From Budorcas taxicolor (lineage: Eukaryota > Chordata > Mammalia > Artiodactyla > Bovidae): a stretch of DNA of 64,000 bases. The stretch covers positions 22,944,001 to 23,008,000 of the forward strand of contig NC_068933.1 in NCBI RefSeq assembly GCF_023091745.1, in the 5' to 3' direction. Position numbers and translations under genes: made by a program. Each line of letters begins with the position of its first letter. Position 1 is the stretch's first letter. Below, one piece after another: positions 48,598 to 60,793 of the stretch. Below the pieces are notes generated by a model, which was not told the origin of the DNA, made no database searches, and saw only the letters and a list, made by a program, of their open reading frames with translations.

Positions 48598-48820
48598 TGT
48601 GTGTGTGCTCAGTTGCTCAGTCGTATCCAACTCTTTGCAACTCCATGGACTGTAGCCCACCAGGCTCCTCTGTCCATGGGATTTCCCAGGCAAGAATACT
48701 AGAGTGGGCTGCCATTTCCTTCCCCAGGGAGTCTTCCCAACTCAGGGATCAAAGCTATATCTCTTCATCTCCTGCACTGGCAGGCAGATTCTTTACCACC
48801 GGGCCACCTGGGAAGCCCAA
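48598..48820 (-). mobile_element. Bov-tA SINE
   Basis: Antisense, full body and head (caggcagattctttaccacc, then ggccacctgggaagccc). Some head divergence. Confidence 0.87.
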
Positions 48821-48984
48821 GCTAACTATTAGTGGCATTCAAAACATGCAATGGGGCTAATGAACTTGACACATAAATGAATTTCAAACCAAACATGTTC
48901 AATTTTCAGTTTTCTTTTTTCTGCTTTAAGGAAGTTCTGTTTATATTCATACCTGTGTTAAAAGCTCAGGTAATTATTTTTGGC

Positions 48985-49950
48985 ATTCACTCAACATGAA
49001 TCTTTTCACAACTGCTTGATGCCAGGTACTACATTGGGCTCTGGAAATAGGCAAAGGTGAAGATGATAGACCCATTCCCAGCTCTTGCTAAGCTCACAGT
49101 CAAGTCCGTATGACAAAGAAATTGGACTTGATGGACAACAAAATATGTTAGAGGCTATGACAGAAGTGCAAGTTGCTGTGGGAGCCTGTGGCAAAAGCAT
49201 CTAACTAGTTACAAGAACCAGGAAAGTCTACCTAGAAAAAGTTTTATTTAAGCAAAACCTGGAAGGAGGTTGTATATATAAGGTAGCAGTAACTAAGTCA
49301 AATGAGAAGGGTGAATCAGTAGGAATTAGCTAAGTAAAGAAGCAGAATATGAGTTTTTAGACAGAATAAACATCATATTGAAGGTCTGAAAAGGAACATC
49401 ATTGCCCATTACAGAAACAAAGAGAGGTTCACTGTGGCTGAGGGTAGAATCCCAAGAGGTTGAAACATGAAGAAACAGGGGTCCGCAGACAAATCCATTA
49501 GCCTGTTTCACTCTTGACCTTCACTAAGTAAATCCAGAACTCTGCCTTGGACTACCATACCAACGTAGACCATTAGCGCTGGAAGGGCTCTAGAAAAACA
49601 AGCTTTTGTTGTTTTAAGTAAACAAGCAGTAAAAGGTTGTGAAACATTTTACAGGTTTTATATATGAGTTCAAACACATTTTTCTCCATCTGACTCAGAA
49701 GAAATGCTGCATATGTAGTTGAGGAAAAAAGGTTCTTTAGATGGTCTGAAAGCCCTGACCGAAGTGCCTCTGTCGTCTTCCTCGCCCTGGGAGTTCCTCT
49801 TCCAAGAACTGGGCAGGGCAAGCCCCCCCTTGGTGTAACGCTTGTAGCCAGTCTAGACTGTCACCTCGAAGAGAAAAGACACCTTGGCCAAGCCACCATT
49901 CAGGGCAAAGTGATCTATGTTAACAAACTTAGAAGGCAGAATCATATCGC
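48985..49950. other. Old repeat remnants and unique sequence
   Basis: A decayed ancient repeat lies near 48985-49300 (tgatgccaggtactacattg). The remainder is unremarkable, and no gene is seen. Confidence 0.4.
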
Positions 49951-49954
49951 CTGT

Positions 49955-50175
49955 GCTGTGTGCTCAGTTGCTTCAGTTGTTGTCGGACTCTTTGCGACCC
50001 CGTAGACTGTAGCCCGCCAGGCTCCTCTGTCCACTGGACTCTCCAGGCAAGAATACTGGAGTGGGTTGCCATGCCCTCCTCCAGGAGATCTTCCTCACCC
50101 AGGGGCTGAATCTGCATCTCCTACATCTCGTGCGTTACAGGCGAATTCTTTACCTCTGAGCCATTGGGGAAGCCC
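49955..50175 (-). mobile_element. Bov-tA SINE
   Basis: Antisense copy from gctgtgtgctcagttgcttc to the head terminus ttggggaagccc. Confidence 0.87.
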
Positions 50176-50511
50176 ATAATATCATCTGTGATATGCAAAT
50201 TATATAGTATCTTTGAAAAGGAAAGAAGGCTTAATTTTATAATAAAATGAATTTACTGTGGGGCTTTACTGTCGTTTCACTAAGATATATTTTTTTCCTA
50301 AGTAGATGTCTGTGCATTTCAGCTTTTGTTTATCCTCTCTACAGAAGAGTTGATTACTTGGGAGAATTAGAATTACCAAGAATACTTGGTATTACTGATA
50401 GGTGTGGGGTCAGTGTTGTAAATGTTCTGATCATAAATTTATTTTTTCCGTAATCATAGTTATCACAATTGGCTAATGATTTCTTTTCCCCCAAAGACAA
50501 TGTACCATATA

Positions 50512-50830
50512 TGTGAAAGTTAAAATAAATTCGCTCAGTCATGTCTGACTCTTTGCGCCCCCATGGACTATACAGTCCATGGAATTCTCCAGGCCAGAAT
50601 ACTGGGGTCCGTAGCCTTTCCCTTCTCCAGGGGACCTTCCCAACCTAGGGACTAAACCCAGGTCTCCTGCATTACGGGCAGATTCTTTACCTGCTGAGCC
50701 ACCAGGGAAGCCCAAGAATACTGGAGTGGGTAGCCTTTGACTTTTCCAGGGGATCTTTCCGTCCCAGGAATAGAACTGGGGTCTCCTGCATTGCAGGTGG
50801 TTCTTTACCAACTGAGCTATCAGGGAAGCC
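50512..50830 (-). mobile_element. Dimeric Bov-tA with 10-bp target duplication
   Basis: Antisense element with two tRNA-related heads. One lies at about 50640-50714, after a full body; the second lies at about 50755-50830 and is preceded by only a short body piece (aatactggagtgggtagcct). Exact direct repeats gtaccatata at 50502-50511 and 50831-50840 enclose the whole, so the dimer inserted once as a unit. Confidence 0.85.
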
Positions 50831-50948
50831 GTACCATATACACATTAATGACAAAATATTGACTGAACTAACATTATTATTTTATTTATTTAAAGTAAAT
50901 TCACATAGGAAGCTTTCTGAACAAAAGGCTTCCCCTATACTCACTTTT

Positions 50949-51214
50949 CGGAGAAGACAATGGCAACCCACTCCAGTACTCTTGCCTGGAAAATCCCATC
51001 GATGGAGGAGCCTGGTAGACTACAGTCCATGGGGTCGCAAAGAGTCGGACACAACTGAGCAACTTCACTTTCACTTTTCACTTTCATGCATTAGAGAAGG
51101 AAATGGCAACCCATTCCAGTGTTCTTGCCTGGAGAATCCAAGGGACGAGGAGCATGGTGGACTGCCGTCTATGGGGTCACACAGAGTCAGACACGACTGA
51201 AGTGACTTAGCAGC
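50949..51214 (+). mobile_element. Bov-A2 SINE with 12-bp target duplication
   Basis: Sense dimer with a short tail. Exact repeats atactcactttt lie at 50937-50948 and 51215-51226. Confidence 0.92.
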
Positions 51215-51296
51215 ATACTCACTTTTGCATCTGATGGCTTTCTAGGAATGCATATGTGAATGTGAGCCTGTGTGCCAGCACATGTGTATTATGTGA

Positions 51297-51323
51297 GTGC
51301 ACACACATGCACACACACACACT
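51297..51323. repeat. CA microsatellite
   Basis: Short (CA)n with one interruption. Confidence 0.75.
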
Positions 51324-51431
51324 TCACAGGTAACAGTGACCTGCCTTTGAATTGAGAAGTGTTTTTAAACAGTTTTCATAACCCAACTACCCCAAGAAGC
51401 TAAAACATAAAAATAAATCATTGTTTAACAT

Positions 51432-53397
51432 AGTTCAGTTCAGTTCAGTTGCTCAGTCATGTCCGACTTTTTGCGACCCAATGAATCACAGCACGCCAGG
51501 CCTCCCTGTTCATCACCATCTCCCGGAGTTCACTCAGACTCACGTCCATCGAGTCTGTGATGCCATCCAGCCATCTCATCCTCGGTCATCCCCTTCTCCT
51601 CCTGCCCCCAATCCCTCCCAGTATCAAAGTCTTTTCCAATGAGTCAACTCTTCGCATGAGGTGGCCAAAGTATTGGAGTCTCAGCTTCAGCATCATTCTT
51701 TCCAAAGAAATCCCAGGGTTGATCTCCTTCAGAATGGACTGGTTGGATCTCCTTGCAGTCCAAGGGACTCTCAAGAGTCTTCTCCAACACCACAGTTCAA
51801 AAGCATCAATTCTTCGGCACTCAGCCTTCTTCACAGTCCAACTCTCACATCCATACATGACCACTGGAAAAACCACAGCCTTGACTAGATGGACCTTAGT
51901 TGGCAAAGTAATGTCTCTGCTTTTGAATATGCTATCTAGGTTGGTCATAACTTTTCTTCCAAGGAGTAAGCGTCTTTTAATTTCATGGCTGCAATCACCA
52001 TCTGCAGTGATTTTGGAGCCCAAAACAATAAAGTCTGACATTGTCTCCACTGTTTCCCCATCTATTTTCCATGAAGTGATGGGACCAGATGCCAGGATCT
52101 TAGTTTTCTGAATGTTGAGCTTTAAGCCAACTTTTTCACTCTTCTCTTTCACTTTCATCAAGAGGCTTTTTAGTTCCTCTTCACTTTCTGCCATAAGGGT
52201 GGTGTCATCTGCATATCTGAGGTTATTGATATTTCTCCCAGCAATATTGATTCCAGCTTGTGTTTCTTCCAGCCCAGCATTTCTCATGAAGTACTCTGCA
52301 TAGAAGTTAAATAAGCAGGGTGACAATATGCAGCCTTGACGCACTCCTTTTCCTATTTGGAACCAGTCTGTTGTTCCATGTCCAGCTCTAACTGTTGCTT
52401 CCTGACCTGCATACAGATTTCTCAAGAGGCAGGTCAGGTGGTCTGGTATTCCCATCTCTTTCAGAATTTTCCACAGTTTATTGTGATGCACACAGTCAAA
52501 GGCTTTGGCATAGTCAAGAAAGCAGAAATAGATGCTTTTCTGGAACTCTCTTGCTTTTTCCATGATCCAGTGGATGTTGGTAATTTGATCTCTGGTTCCT
52601 CTGCCTTTTCTAAAACCAGCTTGAACATCAGGGAGTTCACGGTTCACGTATTGCTGAAGCCTGGCTTGGAGAATTTTGAGCATTACTTTACTAGCGTGTG
52701 AGATGAGTGCAATTGTGCAGTAGTTTGAGCATTCTTTGGCATTGCCTTTCTTTGGGATTGGAATGAAAACTGACCTTTTCCAGTCCTGTGGCCACTAATG
52801 TGTTTTCCAAATGTTCTGGCATATTGAGTGCAGCACTTTCACAGCATCATCTTTCAGGATTTGAATCAGCTCAACTGGAATGCCATCACCTCTACTAGCT
52901 TTGCTCGTAGTGATGCTTTCTAAGGCCCACTTGACTTCACATTCCAAGATGTCTGGCTCTAGATTAGTGATCACATCATCATGATTATCTGGGTCGTGAA
53001 AATCTGTTTTGTACAGTTCTTCCGTGTATTCTTGCCACCTCTTCTTAATATCTTCTTCTTCTGTTAGGTCCCTACCGTTTCTGTCCTTTATCGAGCCCAT
53101 CTTTGCATGAAGTGTTCCCTTGGTATCTCTAATTTTCTTGAAGAGATCTCTAGTCCTTCCCATTCTGTTGTTTTCCTCTATTTCTTTGCATTGATCACTG
53201 AAGAAGGCTTTCTTATCTCTTCTTGCTGTTCTTTGGAACTCTGCATTCAGATGCTTATATCTTTCCTTTTCTCCTTTGCTTTTCACCTCTCTTCTTCTCA
53301 CAGCTATTTGTAAGGCCTCCCCAGACAGCCATTTTGCTTTTTTTCATTTCTTTTCCATGGGGATGGTCTTGATCCCTGTCTCCTGTACAGTGTCATG
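51432..53397 (-). mobile_element. BovB LINE, longest copy (~1.97 kb), RT frame with nonsense codons only
   Basis: Minus-strand BovB from the 3' tail (left, (CAGTT)n) to about 53397. One continuous frame runs from about 53301 to 51586. It starts with a basic, charged linker (RRREVKSKGEKERYKHLNAE) and the LEPDILECEVKWALES block. It then passes RT motifs FCFLDYAKAFDCVHHNKLW, VRQGCILSPCLFNFYAEYF and NNLRYADDTTLM (YADD intact), and ends with the Cys/His/Trp-rich C-terminus (FELWCWRRLLRVPW). Stops interrupt it at 52795-52797 (TAG for an expected CAG) and at 51583-51585 (TGA where CGA is expected). Another lies upstream near 53340. No frameshift was seen between 53301 and 51586. The endonuclease domain is missing. 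Inactive, but the best-preserved RT in the window. Confidence 0.93.
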
Positions 53398-53399
53398 AT

Positions 53400-54640
53400 T
53401 TTAAATGAAAATTCATAAATATTTTCTCAACAGTGTCTCATTGATAGTCTCTTAAAAGACTGTTGATATTTCAAATGTATGTCTTTTTAAAAATAAGCGT
53501 TTTCATCTTACTATCCTATTGATATAATAAAAGTAAAAAGTCTAGGTGCAAAATGTGTCCCTAAGAAGAGTTATTACTTATCTCTATATTTCTCTAAATG
53601 AATCATGTTTTGAACTGGAGAACAAAGGAGGACTTTTCCAACTATTTAGATTTGATGTAAAAAAAATTACTCAGCTTTAACTATAGCTCTGGACAATTTG
53701 TTTAGGCACCGAATTCATCTCTACTATTATATATTTATCACTTCACTTTGAAAAGTGAAAAGGCCCATATGCTAATCCATGCATGAATGAGGATTCTACT
53801 TTTTAAATGACAATAATTTGTCTAGTATTACAAAGCACTGGTTAATGTTTAGCCAGTGGTAAATATTTATTTGACCCTGTTCTGATCTTGTTATCCCACA
53901 TCACAACAAACAACATCTCTTAATGGAAACGTTGAAAGTCAAAAGCCAGCATATCTGTTCACAAAATCTTTGAGACCCTACAGATCCTTTCATGTCGAGA
54001 ACAGAAGTCTACAGATGAGGAAACTGAAGTCAGGGAGGAGGGAGATTTCCCACACTGGGGTTTCCGTGTGTAACTTGAGCAGGAATTTAGTAACACAGCA
54101 GGATTGGAAGGCAGACAGTCTGGCTCCAGGACCTGCCTTCAGCTGCAGGGTTCCACTGCCTCTTTTCTAGTTCCATTAATGTTTTTCATTTTTTTCATCA
54201 TAAAGCTGTCTGTGCATAACTTCCTTTTAGCTCTCTATAAGCATATGGAGCCTTTCAGCACATAATGGGAAACATACTCTATGTGTAAAATGTGACAAAA
54301 TTAATTACTAATAAAGATTTATCGATCTCTTAACAGTGTGCAAAGCACCTTATGGATGTTTGTGGGAGCATGAGAACTGACAGTAAAATAATGATACTAA
54401 AGTTTTTATTTTAATCTTTATACTTTGCTGTGTTTTCTACGAGCAGTGTCTGGCATATGTGGATTAAACATTTGATGAATGAATGGATATATGTTATTAT
54501 ATGCTATGACTATAAATTTAATTTAAAATAAGAAACATCAAATCAAATCACTAATATAAACTACTAAAACAGTTATATTTTGGAATTTCTTTTGAGAAAT
54601 GTGACATAGACATCAGCACAAGTATTGTTTTTCTAAGCCT
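53400..54640. other. AT-rich sequence with a MIR relic
   Basis: A sense MIR-like core lies at about 54010-54130 (cagatgaggaaactgaagtc, then gcagacagtctggctccagg). No gene seen. Confidence 0.45.
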
Positions 54641-54795
54641 GGGGTCAGCAAAATTTTTCTATAAAGAGTCAGATAGCAAATATTTTAGGCTTTGCAAGCC
54701 ATTCAGTCTCTGTCACAACTACTGCATTCTGCTGTTATATTGCAAAAGCAGCATGGACATATAGCAACGTACATGGATGTGTTCCTGTAACACTT
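54640..54795 (+). mobile_element. hAT-Charlie-type MER relic
   Basis: The sequence tttttctataaagagtcaga, then gcaaatattttaggctttgc, then ctctgtcacaactactgc matches the interior of a common mammalian non-autonomous DNA transposon. The exact family is not assigned. Confidence 0.5.
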
Positions 54796-54811
54796 TACTT
54801 CTGGAAACTAA

Positions 54812-55025
54812 GGGGCTTCCCTGGTACCTCAGATGGTAAAGAATCTGCTTGCAATGCAGGAGACTCAGATTAGAGACCCGGGTTTGATCCCTGGGTTAGG
54901 AGGATCCCTTGAAGAAGGGAATGGCTACCTACTCCAGTATTCTTCCCTGGAGAATTCCAGAGGAGCCTGGCTAGCTACAGTCCATGGGGTCATAAAGAGT
55001 TGAACACAATTTAGCAACTAACACA
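54812..55025 (+). mobile_element. Bov-tA SINE
   Basis: Sense copy with complete head (cttccctggtacctcagatg). A short insertion (cagattagagacc) lies inside the tRNA-related region. Confidence 0.87.
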
Positions 55026-55222
55026 CTCTAGATACTAAAATTTCAATTTCTTGTAATTTTCATGTACCATAATATATTCCCTTTCATTGTTTTTTAAACA
55101 TCAAAAACTGTAGGTTACAGGCTGTAAAAAAACTGGGGAGGATGGATTTGGCTCAAGGGCAGAGCATCCACCTCCTTCCTTAGTGAGCATGTTGGAAAAG
55201 AGAACATTACCATAGTAGTGTT

Positions 55223-55447
55223 GGGCTTCCCAGGTGGCACTAGTGGCATAGAACCTGCCTGCCAGTGCAGGCGACATAAGAGACTTGGGTTTGATCTCTG
55301 GATCAGGAAGATGCCCAGGAGTAGGAAATGGCAACCCACTCCAGTATTCTTGCCTGGAGAATCCCATGGACAGAGGAGCCTGGTGGGCTACAGTCCATGG
55401 GGTCACAGAGTCGGACGTTACTGAAGCAGCTTAGCACACACGCATAG
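55223..55447 (+). mobile_element. Bov-tA SINE
   Basis: Sense copy with complete head (cttcccaggtggcactagtg) and body. It also has extra bases in the head (ataagagac). Confidence 0.87.
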
Positions 55448-55529
55448 CATGATAGTGTAGCATGTCATCAGTGGTGAATTACCTTGATCTGAGACTGAAG
55501 CCCAACTCTCCTAGTCTGTAACATTCATT

Positions 55530-55680
55530 TCTTAGATTCTTTGTGCTTTAGTTTCTTCATCTGTGAAATGAAGATGATAATAGTACCTTCCTCATTAATT
55601 TATTGTGGAGATAAATGAGTTAAAACATACAAAAGATCTAAAATGATCCTTGGCATATAATAAATACTATCATCGTATTT
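55530..55680 (-). mobile_element. MIR SINE (old)
   Basis: Antisense MIR core: agtttcttcatctgtgaaat, then gatgataatagtaccttcct, then ggagataaatgagttaaaac. It is well matched for its age. Confidence 0.75.
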
Positions 55681-55951
55681 ACTAAGTAAATAACCTCATT
55701 GTTTAAAAGCATTTGGGACTCCTTTATAAAGATTGCTGAAGCCAATTTACAAAGCATGGCAGAAAACATCATTACATTATCATTACCTTCTCCAGGAAGA
55801 CTGTCCCTGAATTTGTCCATTTCAAAAATATAAATCTAAATTAACATCTGTATCAGAAATTTACTTCAAAATTCTGCTTCATGAAATCTGTCACTAGATT
55901 TGACTGTTTAAAAATATAATTGTCTTAAAAAAAAAAAAAAGCTTCACATGA

Positions 55952-56068
55952 AAGGACTTCCCTGGCAATCCATTGGTTAAGACTGTGCTTCCCCTGTAGA
56001 GGGGCACGAGTTTCTGTATCTGATCAGGAAAGTTCCACATGCTGCGTAATGCAGGCAAAAAAAAAGAC
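55952..56068 (+). mobile_element. CHR-type tRNA SINE
   Basis: The sequence gacttccctggcaatccatt, then ggttaagactgtgcttccc, then atctgatcaggaaagttcca and an A9 tail. The tRNA-like head keeps its order. Confidence 0.75.
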
Positions 56069-56114
56069 TCACAAAAAATGTAATTATCATGTAAAGGGCA
56101 AATATTTTAAAAGA

Positions 56115-56300
56115 AGAAGATGCTAATAGACTAAGAACAACATAGTGGTTACCAGTGGGGAATGGGGGGAAGGGAGGCATAAACTACTGAGTGTAACACA
56201 GGCTCAAGGATGTATTGTACAAAATGGGCAATACAGCCAATGTTTTGTAATAACTAATCTTTAAAATGGTAAAAATTATAAAGATTTTATTTAAAAACAT
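56115..56300 (+). mobile_element. L1 3' UTR fragment
   Basis: The sequence catagtggttaccagtgggg, then aaggatgtattgtacaaaat, then gccaatgttttgtaataact is typical of artiodactyl L1 3' UTR. Confidence 0.65.
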
Positions 56301-57260
56301 TTTTTTAAAAGAGAATGAGTAATAAGCTTGAAAAAAATTACCCAAAGGGCCTTCTAGGCAAGGTCTGAGTAGTGAAATCATTAAAATCTGCACACTTCCC
56401 AGTTTACTATTGGAAGTTCTCATTTAGGTAGAAACCTTATTGTGTTTTTCCTTATAGTTATATTTTACACTTTCACATAAGGAGCTTAAAATCTCAGAGA
56501 GGAGATATAATATACACAGATAAAAATGCAACTAACTGTAATAAATGATAAGGAACATACAGGTAATACAGCGGTGGGTGTTATGAAGGAAGGCTAAATG
56601 AATTCCAGCTAAGGCAGTTAGATCTATCATTATGGTAACCTTTGTAGTTGGGCCTTGAAAGAAGGGAAGATTATTTTTAAGAAAAGTTGTGAATGTGGTA
56701 TGCAGTACTTCTCTGTTAAGACACCTTTCCTGGTAACACATCCAGCCTCTGGCCACAGAGGGGAGCAGGTCATCCAGCCTGGATTGCATAATATCTCCAG
56801 AAATTTTCAGACCTGTAGGCAAGACTGCATACTTTAGTTTCTGGTCACAAACTGAAAAATGTAATTCTCTACATGCTTACAGCCGCATCAACTGCCACGT
56901 GGAGAAGCTCTTCCCAGAGATTAAAGTAAACAAGCAAAAGATAAGGAAAACGGAAAGATGGATCTCTGATACAGTTAGTTCAGATCATCCTAAGGCCACA
57001 TCTGCTTTCCAACTCAGGATATCTAAAATGCAGCTTATCTCTTTCTGTTCCTCATAGCTCTTGCCACCATATACCTGGTCCTTTTCTGAAATCAGCTTCC
57101 CATTGCCTAGTCTAATCATTCACCTGTAATACTCCAGCTTTGTCAGCTCACCTACCCAGCCAACTTCAAATCCAGGTGATTTCCCCTTTGTTTCCTTTAG
57201 TGATGTTTAATTTTAATTTGTATCAACAAAAAGCATGCTCACGTTTTAATGGCCAAAATA
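56300..57260. other. Unique sequence without recognised genes
   Basis: A short GC-richer patch at 56883-56925 follows an acag and precedes gtaaac. Its phase-0 frame ends in TAA, so I do not call it an exon. Confidence 0.4.
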
Positions 57261-57272
57261 ATATGACTACAT

Positions 57273-57489
57273 AGTGTGAAAGCATTATTCGCTCAGTTGT
57301 GTCTGACTCTTTGCAATCCCATGGACTGTAGCCCACGAGGCTTCTCTGTCCATGGGATTCTCCAGGCAAGAATACTGGAGTGGGTTGCCATGCCCTTCTC
57401 CAGGGAACCTTCAGGATCCAGGGATGGAAACCAGGTCTTCCACGGTTGTAGGCCTATTTTTTAGTGTCTGAGCCACCACGGAAGCCCAG
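57273..57489 (-). mobile_element. Bov-tA SINE with 11-bp target duplication
   Basis: Antisense copy. Exact direct repeats tatgactacat lie at 57262-57272 and 57490-57500. The head is diverged. Confidence 0.88.
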
Positions 57490-57595
57490 TATGACTACAT
57501 GTATAAAAAGAAGTAGCAACACCCACCCCATTTCTCCCCTCTGGATTTCTGCTCCCCAAAGCAATCATTTTAAACAAGTCTTGCTGTTTCTGTTG

Positions 57596-57822
57596 ACGTG
57601 CATATACTCAGTCACTCAGTTGTGTCTGACTCTTTGTGATCCCATGAACTGTAGCCTGCCAGGCTTCTCTGTGTATGGGACTTTCCAGGCCAGAATACAG
57701 GAGTGGTTTGCCATTTCCTCCTTCAGGGGATCTTCCTGGCCCAGGGATGGAACCGGTGTCTCCTGTGTCTCCTGTATTGACAAGAGGATTCTTTATCTAC
57801 TAAGCCATTAGGAAATCTGTTT
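57596..57822 (-). mobile_element. Bov-tA SINE
   Basis: Antisense copy with a duplicated gtctcct unit in the tRNA-related head (gtgtctcctgtgtctcctgt). Confidence 0.85.
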
Positions 57823-58199
57823 TTATTGATATGTGCTTCTATATTTGTAAATAGCATGCTTAACTAAATAATATGCTTAACTGTGATTGTTTGATTTTCC
57901 TTTTTAGTTATTTAGCTCTAAAAGATAAAGTTTTATCCCTCCTATAACAAACATGCACACAGCTCATAATATTTTATTATATTTGATTATATTCCTTTAT
58001 TGGAAACAGTGTTCCCTCATTAGATACCTCTTTTGAGGGAAGCAGGACTTATGCTCTAAATTCTTCTCCCATATTCATCTCCAGACTCTGCCAGAGTGGT
58101 AAAACTTCTTTCAATATGTTGACATTCTTCATCTGGTAATCTCCCTGGTTTGTTTTGTCTTGTTTTATTTTTTTTATTGAAGAAATTTTTCATGTTGTA

Positions 58200-58915
58200 G
58201 TTTTTGCTCAGTCAATAAGTCGTGTCCAACTCTTTGGGACCTCATGGATTGCAGCATGGCAGGCTCCCCTGTTCTTCACTGTCTCATGGAGTTTGTTCAA
58301 ATTCATGTCCATTGAGTCTGTGATGCTATCCAGCCATCTCATCCTCTGCCACCCCCTTCTCTTTTTTGCCTTCAAATATTTCCCAGCATCAGGTGCTCCA
58401 GTGAGTCAACTCTTCACATCAGGTGGCCAAAGTATTGGAGCTTCAGCTTCAGAATCTGTCCTTCCAATGAATATTCAGGGTTGATTTCCTTTAGGATTGA
58501 CTGGTTTGATCTCCTTGCTGTCCAAGGGACTCACAAGAATCTTCTCCAGCACCACAGTTTGAAAGCATCAATCCTTCACTACTCAGCGTTCTTTATGGTC
58601 CAACTCTCACATCTGTACGCGACTACTGGAAAAACCATAGCTTTGACTACATGGACCTTTGTTGATAAAGTGATGTCTCTGCCTTTTAACGTGCTGTCTA
58701 GGTTCATCATAGCTTTCCTTCCAATCAGCAAGCATCTTTTAATTTTATGACTGCAGTCACCATGCACAGTGATTTTGGAGCCCAAGAAAATAAAATATGT
58801 CACTGTTCCACTTTTTCCCCTTCTATTTGTCATGAGGTGATGGGACTGGGTGCCATGATTTTAGTTTGTTGAATGTTGAGTTTTAAACCAGCTTTTCCAC
58901 TCTCCTCTTTCACCC
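58200..58915 (-). mobile_element. BovB 3' part, older subfamily
   Basis: Antisense BovB reaching from the 3' UTR to the segment coding the C-terminus of ORF2 (SKITVHGDCSHKIKRCLLIG). Many substitutions and stops. Confidence 0.87.
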
Positions 58916-59132
58916 TTCTGCTTCACTATGGATTATCTATCATCTATGCCTCTTCCCAGCTGTCAGCCTGTTTCCTTCATCCAGGGGTTTTTGGAATGGA
59001 TCCCTTGTTTCCTGGAATTCATTCACATACCCCCTTTTTTGGTTTACTTCCTTGTGTTGGTGGAGCCAATTATCTAACAACTTCCTAAGAATTCGTGCAT
59101 GAAATGTCATTTTTGAAATTGATTTCCATGTC

Positions 59133-59568
59133 CCTGTTGTTCAGTTGCTAAGTCGTGTCTGACTCTTTGAGACCCCATGGACTGCGGCACACCAAACTTC
59201 CCTGTCCTTCACTACCTCCTGGAGCTTGCTCAAATGCATGTCCATTGAGTTGGTGATGCCATCCAACCATCTCATCCTCTGTCATCCCCTTCTCCTCCTG
59301 CCTTCAATCTTTCCCAGCATCAGGGTCTTTTCCAATGAGTCAGCTCCTCACATCAGGTGGCCAAAGTATTGAAGCTTCAGGTTCAGCATCAGTGCTTCCA
59401 GTGAATATTCAGGATTGATTTCCTTTAGGATTGACTGGTTTGATTTCCTTGCTGTCCAAGGAAGTCTCAAGAGTCTTCTCCAGAACCACCATTTGAAAGC
59501 ATCAGTCCTTCGGGGCTCAGCCTTCTTTATGGTCCAACTCTAACGTCTATACCTGACTATTGTCCCAA
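59133..59568 (-). mobile_element. BovB 3' end, older subfamily
   Basis: Antisense BovB with a tgttgttcagttgctaagtc start, that is, an ACAACA-type tail. It is truncated after the tggtccaactctaacg segment. Confidence 0.87.
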
Positions 59569-59569
59569 C

Positions 59570-60780
59570 ACTTGATTGAGAGCTTAGACAGATATAGAAT
59601 TCTAGGTTAGAAATTATTTTCCTGTAAAATATCTGTGTATTGATTGCCTTCTAGCTTGCAGTTTTGCTGTTGAAAAGTACAATGACACCCATTCCCAATC
59701 CTACATGTGAACCGTTTCCATCTTACCTATCAAAAATTTATATTCTCAGTTTATCTCTAATGGAGTGAGAATTTACACTGATATGTCTTAGTCTGTTCTT
59801 TTTTCTCTCTCTTTTTTTCTAGGTACCTGGTTGTCCCTTTAAATCTGAAAACTCATTCCTTCATTTCTGGTGATATCCTTGCAGTTTTAAAATTATTTCT
59901 TCTTGGTTTTCTGTGTTCTCTTTCTATATCCCCTGTGATTTAGATATTAGACCTTTGTGGCGTATCCTCTACTTTTTAAAAACCTTTGTATTCCATTTTC
60001 TACGCCTTTTTCATTTTTATCTTCTTTCTGAGAAATTTTTGTGCTAATTTATATTCCAAAACTTATATTTAATTTTAAAATTTTTCTTAAAATTTAACAT
60101 TAAATTGAATTTTAAATTGTAATTATGGTTCTCTTTGCAGTTTTCTTTTCCTCTTTGCATCATCTCCGTTTTCTGCAAATTTCACTTTTTGTATGTATTC
60201 TTTTTTATTCTGCCTTTCATGTTAATAGCCTTCCTTATATTTCTGATGAGTATTAGCTATATGTTTATATATAAAAATAAGTCACTAAAATTGATTGGAT
60301 GCTCTGTGTTAAATTGGAGATGGCCACTCTGGGATTTGATTACTGATGACTAGTGATCTGATTGAAACTCAGCTCTCTTTAGGAAGTTTCTCAGCTGCTA
60401 ACATCTACTGGTCTTTTCCCTTTGGCTGACAAGTTTCTCCAGAAAAAAATTCTCCAGTAGTTCCTAGATGAAGTCTGATTGTCAAAATCCAAGGAACTGT
60501 GAAGGAGAAGGGAATACCAGCCTTTCACTTACTCCTTCCACTGCTGCATCTCATCCTACCCTCAGCTCTGCCCAGATGCCTTGGGTCCAGAACCTGTCTA
60601 ATTCGTCTCCACAGAGCACCAAGTTCCTGTCCCCTGCTGACATAGCAGACAGGCACTTAACTGGCTGTGCAGTGTGGGCCTGTAGATCTGGGAATCTAAC
60701 TATTACATGTAAAGTCATCCCTCCTCTTTCATCCTTAAATTCCCAACCCTAGTAACTGATGCCTCCATTCCTTAAGGGAG
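59570..60780. other. AT-rich sequence without recognised genes
   Basis: T-rich segments alternate with short open frames. A 94-codon frame at 60468-60752 has no splice context. Confidence 0.4.
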
Positions 60781-60793
60781 TTCAGATTTCTTT

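Noticed and set aside
51557..52111. Open frame of 184 codons opposite the BovB RT
   Set aside because: It is the shadow of the RT-coding strand. The same antisense peptide pattern recurs at 15015, 41638, 46882 and 62682.
56883..56925. Possible terminal exon after acag, before gtaaac
   Set aside because: Phase 0 gives only 13 codons before TAA. The polypyrimidine tract is weak and the donor gtaaac is poor.
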